Below are positions 8,201 to 17,500 of a stretch of 47,331 nt of DNA, piece by piece. The translations under genes and the position numbers were made by a program. Source of the stretch: a virus; IMG/VR virus record IMGVR_UViG_3300046170_000212, positions 1-47,331 of that record. One strand, given 5' to 3'. The notes below the pieces were generated by a model. The model was not told the origin of the DNA and did not search any database. It worked only from the letters and a program-made list of their open reading frames with translations. How positions within the stretch are numbered: the first letter of the stretch is position 1; each line of letters opens with the position of its first letter.

Positions 8201-10829
8201 AGTCTACAGTTTGACTAGTGTCTATATCGCTATCAGCCTGTATATAAGGTTCTAGTATTTTATTTTTCTTTATATCTAGTTCTAGAATTTCATTTTGAAT
8301 TCTATTTATTTCAGCATCTTTGTCGGGAAAGTTAGGATCAGAATTGACATCATCAATAGCTTTTCTTTTTATATTTATACCTAGCTCTAAATCTGATAAA
8401 GCATCTATCTCAGATCTATCCATTTGGGTAAATCTATTTAGCGTTTTATTTATTTCATTACTAGAGTCTTTAACTAGATCAACTATTTGATTATTTAGCC
8501 TAGCAAGGTTAGCTTTGGACATTTTAGGACCTTTAGCTATTGTATTTTGTAGGTCTTTTATTTTTTGCTGATTGTTTGCTATCTTAGTGTTACTGTCTGG
8601 TCCTTGAACCATTTGAGATATATTAGCGAATAACGCAGGCGCTTTATAAACACCACCAGCCATAACAGCACCGCTGAAAGTAGCGTCTGCAACTCCTTCA
8701 AAAAGATTTACGTCTTTACCTAGTATTATTCTGTCAAATAAATTACTACCTAATTCAACGCCACCTTCAGACAAACCTTCTTTACTTACGTCTAAAGCAT
8801 AATAACCCGTAGCTTTAGCGGCTCTAGTGGCTCCTTTTCTACTAAGTAAACTACTAACTTGTTGAGCAAAACCTTGTTTTACGCTTGGACCCATAGCGTT
8901 AAAAGCAGCTCTAGATCTACTTATTATACCTAAAGATATTCTTTCAGAAGCATACTCTAAAACACCATTACCCATAGCTGTTGTATACATTTGAAAAGGT
9001 GAAAACGTTTCTAAATCTAAAGCTTCTCTTTTTTTATTTTCTTTTTCCATTTCACCGTAGCTAGAACCTACAGCTTGAGCCGTTAATATAGGTAGAGCAG
9101 CACCACCAGTTCCAAACATAACAGCGGTATTGAAAGTTTGACTACCAAGCATTGTTGAAAAATATCTACCCCAATCACTACCGTCTTTTAAGTCACTTAG
9201 TGTTTGAGAGTGAGCTATGCCTTGCATTGTTTGATTAACATAGTTCTCAACTTGAGCTTTCTTTTCTTTTCTATTTTCCTGGTAAGGTTGAGTTTTAACA
9301 AACTTAGCAGCTAACGAAGAAAGAGGAGAAACAATGCTAAGAGCTTTACTAGCGTAAGGATTTTCTTCTATACCAAAAGCATTAGGTGCGTCTGCTACCA
9401 TGTGTGCAAAATCTGCTAAAGCCACGCCAGCATTGGCTATACCTACTTTTACATTTTCGCTGTAAATAGCGGCAGGATTAAAATTTCTAGTTAAATAATC
9501 TAACCTTACGTCTAAGTTTTTATACTCAGGCTTTAACATCATTTCGTTAAGATCTTCAACTTTGCCTTCGTATAGACTAAAAATTTCATCTCTTTTTTTA
9601 CTTAGCTTTGCTAGCAGCGCTTGACCTTGTTTAGCTTCTTCTGGTGTTTGGTATTTAGCTTCTGAAATAAGCTTCATTTGAGATGTTAAACCTTCTAAGG
9701 TTTCTTTAGCGGTAGCAGCAAAATCATTAGCATTTTTAGAAGCGTTGTCTAGATTGAGCTTTCTAGTTTTTTGTATATACTCAACCTTCTTCTGCGTGTC
9801 ACCTTTATCAAAAACATCTTTAACTTTTATACCAGCACTTACAGGGCCACCACTAAACAACAATATGGCTTTTTTCCAATCAAAGCCACCTTCTTGAGAT
9901 TCTATCCAAGTTTCTAGTTTTTCTTTTTCCGCTTCAGCTTTTAATGAATTAGCATAATTGGATTTCATGTTTTGCTGAATCCATTCTTGCTCTGTAATAT
10001 CAGTTGGCTTAGGTTCTAAATTATCCCAAGCTTTTTTAGATTCTATTTCAGCTTGAACCCATTCAGGGTTTGGTATCATATTACCTGTCTCAACTTCTAC
10101 ATCACCACCTAATTTTGCAGATCTTTTTTTAGTTTTTGTTTCAGGTATCGTGCTTTTTTTAAACCAATTATCAGTATCTGTCTGTATTCTATTTTCATCT
10201 TCAGTTGTTAAAGCTGTTTCTTCTAAAAACTGTTTTTCTAATTCACGCGCATCTGGGCTTAAGGTTATTTCGTTTGCTTCACCAATATTTAAACCACCAT
10301 CAATTCCAATGTAAAGCTCTTCACCTTTTTTAAGTGTATCTTTTGTTTTATTGTATTCATCTAAATTAAACTCAGAATGTCCAAACTGACTAGCTATAGA
10401 TAAATTAGCCACACTTTGCTTGTCTTCGTAAGTTTTCCAAGATCCATTGTCAGATCCTTCAGGTTTATAATAATATTGACCAGTGTTATCATATTTCAAG
10501 TCATAACCATTTTTAGTTATAACCTCTTCTGGCTTAGCAACAGCTGTTATTTTCTCGTATTGAGCTTGCTGCTCTGGCGTTCTACCGCTATTTTCTACTT
10601 GCTGTGAAGGTCCACTTTCCAATTCGGACCCTGTATTGTTTGCCTGCTCCGCAACCGGATCCGGCGTCGTGGAGCTGTTTTGGTTTCCCACTTCAGTAGT
10701 TGGTTCTACGGCTTTAGGGTCTTGATAGTTGGTAGAGGCTTTCCACTCTTTTATCCTTCTATTTATCTCGTCAATATCTAAAGGCGGTTTAAGTGCTTGT
10801 AGCTCCTGTACTTTTTCTATTAATTGCAT
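2241..10829 (-). CDS. Giant internal virion protein (2862 aa) with metallopeptidase-like and HAD-like domains
   Basis: The frame is intact over 8.6 kb. Residues 1-120 are low-complexity and polar. About 450-750 is Ala/Gly-rich with hydrophobic stretches (AVMFGTGGAALPILTAQAVG), suited to membrane penetration. A zincin signature HEILH is at 969-973 with E1030/E1031 as the likely third ligand. A HAD-type domain spans about 1975-2130: motif I DFDDT at 1979-1983, motif II VLTAR with T2059, and acidic motif FADD with D2115-D2116. The C-terminal 700 residues are helical with more hydrophobic helices. Position after the tail genes and size match the ejected internal or cargo proteins of podoviruses. 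No RNA polymerase catalytic motif was seen. It probably enters the host with the DNA; the enzyme activities are inferred from motifs. Confidence 0.82.
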   Translation of the reverse strand: MQLIEKVQELQALKPPLDIDEINRRIKEWKASTNYQDPKAVEPTTEVGNQNSSTTPDPVAEQANNTGSELESGPSQQVENSGRTPEQQAQYEKITAVAKPEEVITKNGYDLKYDNTGQYYYKPEGSDNGSWKTYEDKQSVANLSIASQFGHSEFNLDEYNKTKDTLKKGEELYIGIDGGLNIGEANEITLSPDARELEKQFLEETALTTEDENRIQTDTDNWFKKSTIPETKTKKRSAKLGGDVEVETGNMIPNPEWVQAEIESKKAWDNLEPKPTDITEQEWIQQNMKSNYANSLKAEAEKEKLETWIESQEGGFDWKKAILLFSGGPVSAGIKVKDVFDKGDTQKKVEYIQKTRKLNLDNASKNANDFAATAKETLEGLTSQMKLISEAKYQTPEEAKQGQALLAKLSKKRDEIFSLYEGKVEDLNEMMLKPEYKNLDVRLDYLTRNFNPAAIYSENVKVGIANAGVALADFAHMVADAPNAFGIEENPYASKALSIVSPLSSLAAKFVKTQPYQENRKEKKAQVENYVNQTMQGIAHSQTLSDLKDGSDWGRYFSTMLGSQTFNTAVMFGTGGAALPILTAQAVGSSYGEMEKENKKREALDLETFSPFQMYTTAMGNGVLEYASERISLGIISRSRAAFNAMGPSVKQGFAQQVSSLLSRKGATRAAKATGYYALDVSKEGLSEGGVELGSNLFDRIILGKDVNLFEGVADATFSGAVMAGGVYKAPALFANISQMVQGPDSNTKIANNQQKIKDLQNTIAKGPKMSKANLARLNNQIVDLVKDSSNEINKTLNRFTQMDRSEIDALSDLELGINIKRKAIDDVNSDPNFPDKDAEINRIQNEILELDIKKNKILEPYIQADSDIDTSQTVDLTQRVREGSDVVAEQLGDTGISRFDTTEEFLGGIETLKAQGIKVEVATNEAGETLDAKDQGYGLIATLPDGTQQVIINNASSEADGVLPADKHEILHAFAAKMDPAKLAKMGMDLKNSLDSNPDIKVSAETQSLLNEYEADLKDGKINEATFYEEVMAVTSDALTPDANGNTGITVTKPGKLKTFLNNFLETIGWKQSFKDGDQVLDFLKGFNSDVISGKGLSQQTLDTAEVDMGLATEVDLGTVKESRKLTPEQDQQAQNKVKEIQELQKEGEALAKKFDKPFVKSVKQQRLETELAADIKPTVDSFVESRTKALYDPIAPDAKKGVTRQDFVESMKSDITTMVNNEFLAKQPLEKFITSRGFLRANSLAERLGIKSVEQGIDQSIDTASNVTTKTDGDVTAETETRKAQSPRETTKFTSDFVGNLDVTTEGKTQAEINEDVQKQFDEAIAKDLEAMGPVTTFGQTKNIGPALAALIEKATGMPAKVFTDKTKNISKKDATSGALTAVKQYLDTNAQRDFNNLPDAFAPGTGKATFIPENVKKALYKKNDKGQFVLDKSKTIKDYKDLLGDMVKPVYRASEAQTIKGLIALSLRNRVFEQAVPDAIARKTTGVKFSKKPKVEKLSKKQLDEVKEVSNLKNINQVTEKTDIGDISITPENRVEVQAQTLQAIEKYGLDLNTFLGSAFANSGRQYQKINDVKFFTLTDGSKVKEGTKAYNKAVKDGTFLPARGRLYYGVTDPAFKLAKEAAILNTKKPALKSKRISIKKDQKIDKNFVDKNLEQSKINMDILENTVNQLQEAVNNGMSMKIAATFIAQGYQATRGIIKIAAPFVNVSTSFDYATDGKASDKTGAKFREEHNPPASVIGASIIWGLKNNATGPVMEAIRKNYTQTQLSKIDDTKLDRAGLASTLPEGYSIFDNPVVRFTTANINLNNIIDAKTGKTLAEINNVGVQSKASKKNPNIIYAQNKLINEQLVGDIKVDVTMDKTAMKKFDTFGMVEVVSNRLFGEANYFKLNDNQKAKVQAEMISKNIAKLAQDRIKAYEPIAALELKSSKKNTKTYGGKVNPEMTIAEQLTVLGTYDQAARKARALDAPKKGISVFDFDDTLAKTKEKVIVNKLDGTSTEISAAKFAETATQLESEGATFDFSNFEGVAKGTAKGPLADLALRRQDKFGSKDIFVLTARPQASAQAIQTFLDGIGLNLPIENITGLADGSPMAKGNWVAGKAAQGYNDFYFADDAYKNVEAVQEVLSQVDVDSEVQIAKFSKVKTFDKIFNDIIESSTGIETFKEYSKARGQMTGKKKGRFSFLTSPSAEDFLGLLYKTLGKGKIGDAQLDFYKKNLIDTYDRAELAVTKAKIQAANDFKALKKNLKTLPKSLSKEMGYGGFTFSQAARVAAWTRQGLNVPGLSKTDLKALNDFIDNNPEMNTFVDELIKIQKGKPYPAPSKDWLGGTITSDILNDINKVNRKQYLQEWQENVDIIFSEKNMNKLEAAYGPKYVEALRDQLRRMKSGSNRPIGGSRVVNQLLDWLNNSVGAIMFLNTRSAVLQTLSAVNFIGVGNNGIINSAKALANQKQYWKDFNTLMNSPYLVERRNGLKINVSESEIADAVAESSNKPKAALSYLLNKGFLLTRFADSFAIATGGAAFYRNQLDMYTKQGLPAEMAQEKAFEDFYAIAEKNQQSSNPSKISQQQASGAGRVVLAFANTPMQYARIIKRSAQDLKAGRGDWKKNVGTIAFYGVAQNLIFSALQNALFSEAFGEDEEDEQKEDKAGRIANGMADSLLSGLGIQGKAVLSLKNALITLAKENDKRSPKFVKAVYDLFDFSPPLDSKFRKLRSAANTFTWERKTMDEKGFSLDNPAYLAGAQVISGLTNLPLDRAISKLNNIRGIMSEQSEKWQKVALALGWSTWDVGLGYYGGFDPVKPLTPGQQYDLDVSNMKKETSTVQQKQMLLDLGLTRAEIKKLRYEEDRVKKIIALQKKKKDGK

Positions 10830-10839
10830 TTAATTTAAT

Positions 10840-11934
10840 TTATAGTTGGTTATCTTCAATGAATTTTTGAGCTTTAGCTTTTTTAGCTTCTGCTAAATCA
10901 AACACAGCAGCATCTTCTTCTACTGTAGGTAGCTTATCTGTAATGAACTGGCTTAAGTAATTATTCATAAAATATTCTATATATTTACTTTCAAATAAAA
11001 CTTTTTTATCCTGCGACAATGGTAGGTCTTCTTCATAGCTCCAGCTTTCGTTAGCTGCATTCGCATTTTGAACCATTTGATCATCTTCTTCAACACTAGT
11101 GCCTTTAGCTATATAAACATTCCAGAGCGCTACAGCGTCTTGCTCTGAAGATAATATACCAGCAACCTCAGCGTTTATAAAAGGCATAACTTTTCTAGTT
11201 ATTCTATCCATATCAAATTTAAGTATATTTCTACCTTTTCCATTGCCTATATCTATTATTTCATAGTCGTAAGATCCATCTGGATTTTTTACTACAAATT
11301 CATCTGAAACAACAGCTGTGGGTGATAACTCACCATCTATTAATTGATCAGCAGTAAACAAACCTATGTTAGTAAGCAGTTTCATCATTAAAGTGTTTAC
11401 ATCAGGTGTTTCTGCAACAATGCCAACCCCTAATTGCTGTAAAGATTCTAAAGCAGAACTATTTAAAACTAAAGGTTCTTCAAACATAGGACCTGTAAAA
11501 GTTAATTCTAAAGATCCATTTTTTAGTATTTTTAAAACTATATCATAGCCATGTGATTTAGAAAATCCTGGCTTTTCTGTTAATATACTATTAGCTACTG
11601 TATACTTGAAATTATTATTAGGATCAAAGTTAGGATCTTCAACAACAGATAATTGTGAAATTATTTCAGATAAAAAATCTAAAGACTTTTGTGGAGCTTC
11701 TTGTAAAATATTTAATTGCTTTCTTTCATACTCGCAATTTTCAGAAACACATGTATTATTTTCAATAGCCATAGTGAGCTTGGCGTAAGCTCTACCGGTC
11801 CCTTCAAAAGCTTTGCCTAGTATATCAAAATTAACATCATAGCTAGTTGCTATAAAATCTTTATCAAAACCTAGCGCACCGCTTTCATTGAGCTGTTTTA
11901 AAAATAAATTTTTTTCTATGTTTTTATCTTCCAT
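10840..11934 (-). CDS. Putative virion-associated protein (364 aa)
   Basis: It begins MEDKNIEKNLFLKQLNESGA, is acidic, and has no signal peptide or clear membrane segment. The central part (about 110-170) looks beta-rich (GYDIVLKILKNGSLELTFTG). The C-terminal 60 residues are helical and charged. It lies between two internal-virion candidates, 11 nt upstream of the giant protein, so a role in the same ejected complex or as its chaperone is plausible. No family is recognised. Confidence 0.7.
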   Translation of the reverse strand: MEDKNIEKNLFLKQLNESGALGFDKDFIATSYDVNFDILGKAFEGTGRAYAKLTMAIENNTCVSENCEYERKQLNILQEAPQKSLDFLSEIISQLSVVEDPNFDPNNNFKYTVANSILTEKPGFSKSHGYDIVLKILKNGSLELTFTGPMFEEPLVLNSSALESLQQLGVGIVAETPDVNTLMMKLLTNIGLFTADQLIDGELSPTAVVSDEFVVKNPDGSYDYEIIDIGNGKGRNILKFDMDRITRKVMPFINAEVAGILSSEQDAVALWNVYIAKGTSVEEDDQMVQNANAANESWSYEEDLPLSQDKKVLFESKYIEYFMNNYLSQFITDKLPTVEEDAAVFDLAEAKKAKAQKFIEDNQL

Positions 11935-11942
11935 TATTATTA

Positions 11943-12656
11943 TTATTTACCACCCAAGCCCATCATTCCGCTGCCAAAGCTTGATAACATACCGGTTATA
12001 GCATTAGTAGAAGCGCTCTTAGCTTTGTTTTTAGCGCCTGTTAGCGCAGCTATTTTGTCTCTTTGATAATTTATACCATCTTGCTCTCTAGTTTCTCTCA
12101 TTTGCATTTGTATGTTTCTACCCATACCTTTTAACTGTTGAGTTCGACCAGCTTCAGACACTTGAACACCTTGCACTCTTACCGCTTCAGCTACTTGCTG
12201 AGCCTGCATGTTAGCTTCTCCTTCAGCTCTCATTTTTTCATTTTGAGCCTCCTGTTGTTCTATGTTTGCTGCTACACCTTGTTTGCTTTGTAAAGCCGCT
12301 TGAGCAAGTGCTGTAGCTCCACCCGCGCCAGCGCCTGTAGCTCTAAGAGTATCTAAAGTGTTAGCTAAAGCTAAATCACTTTGTTCCATTTGTATTTCAG
12401 ATGCTTTAGTCGCTACACTTAAATTAGCAAAAGGATTTGAAATTTTTTGAGCTTGTGAAACTGCTAAATTAGAAACATCTTTAACGTTACTATAAGGGTT
12501 TACAATTTGCTGTCTGTTATTTTCTAAGCTCTTTAATTTTTTAGTCTCAGCTTTTAATTGCCTGGCTAATCTTCTAGCTCTTTTTTTCGCTGCACTAGAT
12601 CCAAAAAGACCTCCTACAATTTGTAGACCTGCTCCTATTATTGATGCTGCTGGCAT
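11943..12656 (-). CDS. Internal virion / DNA-ejection-like protein (237 aa)
   Basis: The N-terminus MPAASIIGAGLQIVGGLFGS is a short hydrophobic, glycine-zipper-like segment followed by a very basic helix (AKKRARRLARQLKAETKKL). About 95-200 is Ala/Gln/Glu-rich helical sequence with coiled-coil character (QAALQSKQGVAANIEQQEAQ), and the end is Gly/Met-rich (MLSSFGSGMMGLGGK). This arrangement is that of small internal virion proteins of podoviruses (T7 gp14-like position and composition) that help form the trans-envelope channel. The assignment rests on architecture and location among tail and ejection genes. Confidence 0.68.
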   Translation of the reverse strand: MPAASIIGAGLQIVGGLFGSSAAKKRARRLARQLKAETKKLKSLENNRQQIVNPYSNVKDVSNLAVSQAQKISNPFANLSVATKASEIQMEQSDLALANTLDTLRATGAGAGGATALAQAALQSKQGVAANIEQQEAQNEKMRAEGEANMQAQQVAEAVRVQGVQVSEAGRTQQLKGMGRNIQMQMRETREQDGINYQRDKIAALTGAKNKAKSASTNAITGMLSSFGSGMMGLGGK

Positions 12657-12674
12657 AATTTTTTATTTTTATTA

Positions 12675-14135
12675 TTAATATCCACTTGAAAAAGTGTAAT
12701 TAGATGATACTGCAAAAAGCTCTTTAAAACCATTTGGATCAGTATTAGTGTCTGTAGATAATTTAACATTAGTAAAAAATCCTCTTATACCTGATATTTG
12801 ATTACCAAAGATTATTTCTCCTTGAGCCACAGGCGTGGTATTTATTAAATTAGCACAATATTTATTTTCTTTTCTATAGAAACCAGCTCTAAATATAGGT
12901 TGAACAACCGCATTAGAACCTGTGTTAGGTGGCACCGCTGAATCATAAGCGCCTTCGTTGTAGCTTAAAACCTGCGCAGTTGTATCTAAAACAAACCCAG
13001 CAGGATCACCAGCTCTACCAGGACCTGTTTCTCCAGATTTAAAGAAATCAACCTGCCAACCATTAGATCCTTCGTAATTTACAGTATTAAAAACCTTTAC
13101 ATTGCTAACTTGAGGATTAAACACAAACTCTATAGACGAAGGCGTAGATACTCCATAAAAGGTATTATAAATGTTATTTTGAGCATTGTGAAGATATAAT
13201 GAATCTCCAGATGTTGTATAGTGATTATTAGTTAAACTAAAAGATTGACTAGGTTTATAGCTAAAAAAGCTTATCCAACCTTGTGCTCTTTCGTCCCAAG
13301 ATAATGTGGGTTCATCTAGCTGAGCTGTTGATGAGACTGGTTGTAAAGATAATACATATTCTTTATTATATATATCCCAACCTCCAATAAGCTTACCTAG
13401 TCCAAACGCAGATGAATTAATGTTTAATATTTGATTTCTAAAAAATCCATTCATACCAGCTGCAGATATTTCAACTATTCCTTCAGGACCCAATTTTAAA
13501 ACTACGTTTTGATTTGAATCTACAAAATACTTATTATAACCATATACTGCAAAGCTCTCAGGGTTATTACCTATGCCATAATTACCTGGTATTGGTACTA
13601 TTTGTCCAATAACTGTTTTAAAAGAACTTACTGGCAAACCACCACCTTCAGCACTATATATAGCGTCTTTATCTATCAATGCTTTACTTACTTTAGCCTG
13701 CTGAAAAATAATTAAATTAGTATCTTCAGCGTATAGCTTTTGTATTGATCCTTGAGCTGGATCTAAGCTTTTAGTAATTTGTTCTGCTACACTAAATACA
13801 TTTGTTTGATTTACACCGGTTCTAGAGTTATATATTCCAGAATATATCATAGAATTTAATCTTATACTAGAATTAGGTTCTTGCTCTACTAAATAAGCTC
13901 TAACTCCAAAATCAACAGTGGTGTTATTAAAACCTCCTCTTATTCTAGATTCTTCTAAATACCAACAGTTCTTTAACTCTGCGTTATTTATTCTTGGATG
14001 TCCACCTATTTCTTCAGGTATACCAAAAGAGCCATTCCAAATTTGTCTAAGAAATGTTCCAACAACAGGATCTTCTGGTTCAAATCTTTTAAGCACATAT
14101 GTGTTAAAGTATTTTACTTCTAAAGTAGCAGCCAT
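12675..14135 (-). CDS. Putative tail structural protein (486 aa)
   Basis: It begins MAATLEVKYFNTYVLKRFEP and is rich in aromatic and Asn/Ser residues with predicted beta structure throughout (NGSFGIPEEIGG, YNKYFVDSNQNVVLKLG). There are no membrane segments. It follows the tail-stabilisation gene and the Gly-rich 137-aa protein and precedes the internal virion proteins. This fits a tail hub, nozzle or muzzle-type component of a short tail. No named family is recognised with certainty. Confidence 0.7.
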   Translation of the reverse strand: MAATLEVKYFNTYVLKRFEPEDPVVGTFLRQIWNGSFGIPEEIGGHPRINNAELKNCWYLEESRIRGGFNNTTVDFGVRAYLVEQEPNSSIRLNSMIYSGIYNSRTGVNQTNVFSVAEQITKSLDPAQGSIQKLYAEDTNLIIFQQAKVSKALIDKDAIYSAEGGGLPVSSFKTVIGQIVPIPGNYGIGNNPESFAVYGYNKYFVDSNQNVVLKLGPEGIVEISAAGMNGFFRNQILNINSSAFGLGKLIGGWDIYNKEYVLSLQPVSSTAQLDEPTLSWDERAQGWISFFSYKPSQSFSLTNNHYTTSGDSLYLHNAQNNIYNTFYGVSTPSSIEFVFNPQVSNVKVFNTVNYEGSNGWQVDFFKSGETGPGRAGDPAGFVLDTTAQVLSYNEGAYDSAVPPNTGSNAVVQPIFRAGFYRKENKYCANLINTTPVAQGEIIFGNQISGIRGFFTNVKLSTDTNTDPNGFKELFAVSSNYTFSSGY

Positions 14136-14169
14136 TTTTATTATTACTTTTTTTTATTATTATTTACTT

Positions 14170-14583
14170 TTACCCTGGAACTTGTTGAGCTAATAAACGA
14201 AGTCCCCAAGCAACCTCTGCTGATGAATTATTAAGAGCCGTTTGATCCCAATTAAGGTTAAGTGTATATTGCTCTCCACAAGGCGTATTATCTGGAGGAT
14301 TTATTTCAATAAAACCAGATTGTGTTGCTTGATTTACGGGCCAAGAGAAATTAGGTGATATAGATATATCGCCAGGTATTACAACTTTGCTTATCTGCTC
14401 ATTATCACCAGGATAATTACTATTATCTCCACTCACAAGCGTTAATTGAAATGTTCCAAAAGGTTGAACGGGACCATCATTACCACCAGCAGCACCTCCT
14501 CCCAGGTCTGGATCACCACCAACGCCAAATCCTCCGCCTGGTCCACCAGAAGGATCAAATTCAGTATTGCTACAATTATTCAC
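14170..14583 (-). CDS. Gly-rich tail-associated hypothetical protein (137 aa, GTG start)
   Basis: GTG at 14583 overlaps the restored TAA of the upstream tail gene (GTGAATAA), suggesting translational coupling. Residues about 10-40 are glycine/Asp-rich and flexible (GGPGGGFGVGGDPDLGGGAA). The rest is a single beta-rich domain with two Cys, ending in WGLRLLAQQVPG. It is probably a minor tail or tip component by position. No family is recognised. Confidence 0.6.
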   Translation of the reverse strand: MNNCSNTEFDPSGGPGGGFGVGGDPDLGGGAAGGNDGPVQPFGTFQLTLVSGDNSNYPGDNEQISKVVIPGDISISPNFSWPVNQATQSGFIEINPPDNTPCGEQYTLNLNWDQTALNNSSAEVAWGLRLLAQQVPG

Positions 14584-17500
14584 GCCAGCCTAATTTTAAA
14601 AATAATCTTATAGGTGCGTTATCTACTATTATAGGAATATTTATTGATTGTTGACAAGAGATAAAACCTTCAGGTTGTTGGGTGCAATTGTACTGATTTA
14701 TACAAGCAGCTCCGCCTATAGGAATCTACACCTTGAATACCAAATGCACCGCCATACCAAATAGTATTGCTGCCGCGTAGTGTCATGTTATAGAAATTAC
14801 TTGAATTGTATAAATTACTACCAGCTTCTTGCGTTACGGTTTCAAAAGGACTTTCACAAAAAACAGGACTAATAAACCAAGATATAAGAGGATCTGATAT
14901 AAATTGTACATAGTAATCAGCTGTAACGGCAAGAGCGTTAGGAGATCCACCGTCAGATATTTTTAATCTTATTAAATATTGTCTATTTGAAGTTAAACTG
15001 TTATTCTCTGGAATACTTATAATTGCATCAGCATCAGCATAAAGAGAACCTGCTGGTTCTTCGTTTGGTCCTACAGTAAAAAACTGATCACCTATGCCTT
15101 GAGCTGTGCGATCTTCACCAAGCGTTGTAACATAATCTATTATTTGTAATATTTCAAACTCTAAACCTAGCTTTTGCAAGCTTTGAGTTTTTGACCCATT
15201 ATTAGCTTTTACAGATAAAAAAGGTCCAGCGTTTTCTGTTATCTCAGCGTCATTTTTTACTAGAAAATTATTAGGAGCGGTGCCGTCTATATTTTCAGTT
15301 CCAAAACTTCTTACTAGTGTAGTAGAAGATGGTGTGTCTTGATTCCATCCTTCGTCTATAACTTCTATATCTGTAGGCAGTTCATTCTCTATTTCCGCAA
15401 AGAAAGTTGAAACAAAAGGCTGATCTGCTTCTGTATTGTTAAATTCAAAAGTAAATATTAAATTAAAAGGTCCGTCTTGAGGACTTACATCACTTTTATC
15501 AACAACCAAACCTGGAACAGATGGTTCAGAAGGCGTAGCACTACCTTCATATGTTAATATTACTCTAAATCTACCTGTAGGTACACCGTTTGAATCAAGT
15601 ATAGATTCTATTCCAAAAACACCTTGGCTTGGGTTTTCGTTGTTAAAGTAAGGAACACCGTCTTCGTTGACCGTACTTCCAGATTCGTTTTCTATAGAAA
15701 CTATTGTACAAGTGTTTGCAGCCGGATTTGAAAACTCACTACCATCGAACTGAAGAGGTTCAAAAGGACCGCTAGCATGTCTTTGGGTAGGTTCAGTGCT
15801 ATTTACGCCTCTTAAACTTTCTTTTAATAAAAATTCAAAATCACTAACTTGAGAAAAAATATCAGCGCCTGCTCCAGATGTTATAGCTGTATTTAATTCT
15901 GTTATTTTACCAGCTGTAGTAGTTTCATAGTATATATCTAATAAAGAAACTACAGGAGCTGTTTCAAAAACATTCAACTTAGGGGTTTGAGTGTAGAAAA
16001 AATCACCAGTACTTCCGTCTTCGGGTATAGGCACACCTATTTTAGTACCTTCAATTCTAGCTACTAAAGAACTTGAATCTGGATATGTATTTTCACTAGC
16101 ACCGCTAACATAATCAAAATTATAAAATATATAATCTCCTGTGCTTATTAGTGGAAAAGCATTATAATCAAATAAGTCTTTTATTGTACCAACAGAAGTT
16201 GAAAGACTAGCTGTTCTGCCTGGATAGAACTGATTAGTTCCATTGCCTCCTAATATTTTAGTAAGTCTATTATTAGAAACTCTACCAAAAAGTCTAACGC
16301 TACTTGGAAACTCTCTTTGAGTTGGACCTACTTCTGATAAATCTCTAGGTATTTTATTAATATTGTCTCCAAAAAGAACGACATGTGTTGTTGTGTCTAC
16401 TTCTTTAGTTGGATCTAAAGGATAACCAGCCATCGCAGTAGGTAGATAAACATTGTAGTAATCTTGCTCTGTTTGCTTAACAACTATTTTAAAAGAGTAC
16501 CATCCAAGAGGATTATAATTTTCAGATAAAACATCTCCATTGTAAATACCAGGAACTCCATTTATAGGATTAGGACTTTTAAAGCTTTGTATTGCGTCTA
16601 CAAATTCAACTTTTAAAGAATCACCATCATAATTTAACAAACCACCGTTAGGGTTGCTACTGTTTATATCTTCATTGTCAAATCTTGTTCTATATTGAGA
16701 ATATATAGAAGAAGCTATAAAACTTTGATCTCCAGATAATTTTGTTTTAGAAAATATAACAGTAGATTGTCTACCAAATCTATCAGCTAAAACAACACCC
16801 ACTTCATATGTTCTATTTTGTTTTAAACTAGCATTAGGATATTCTATAATACTAGTGTAATTCTCCACATTATTTTCACCAATTGTAAAAGTTGGTTGTT
16901 TAGACTCTGCAGCTAGTCTATAATTTAAAAATTTAGGTGGAGTGTGTTTGTCTTGATAATTTCCATATATTACTCTATTACTAGCAATTTCTTGAGCAAA
17001 AGCTTTTACAGGAACTTTATCTGAAACTCTAGTTGTTTCAGCTTGAGGAAGTGTTTTAAATGGAGGCTTAGATCCATATTCATATTGATAAAAAGGACTT
17101 GTTCCAAAGACGTTACCAGTAATTGGTATTGATTCTACTACTTTTATTGTAGTTTGATCAGACTCTTTGTATAATATGTCTATTTCAGTTATCTTAAAAT
17201 CACTATTTAAGTTGTTAGAAATAACTGGAAGAGGTATATTTAAAAGAACTTTATTTACTTTGTTCTCCATGAATTTAACCTCAGTAGACCTATAAGCGTT
17301 TTCTTCGTCTGTAGGAAATTCTTCATCACCTAAAGTTTGTCCTGCAATAACACCGTTTACTAAAAAATAACCATCTTGTTCAGGTATAAATGTTGGTTGC
17401 GTAAATGGAGCTATTAAAGAATATTCACCATCGTCAAACTTGTATCTATAAGAAAATCTAACAAATTTATCAGACAAAAAGTCTACATTAGCATTATCTT

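Noticed and set aside
2241-10829. Possible virion RNA polymerase in the giant protein, as in some crAss-like phages
   Set aside because: The DFDDT region is a HAD motif set (T and DD motifs follow at proper distances); I did not find the polymerase DxDGD-type catalytic motif.
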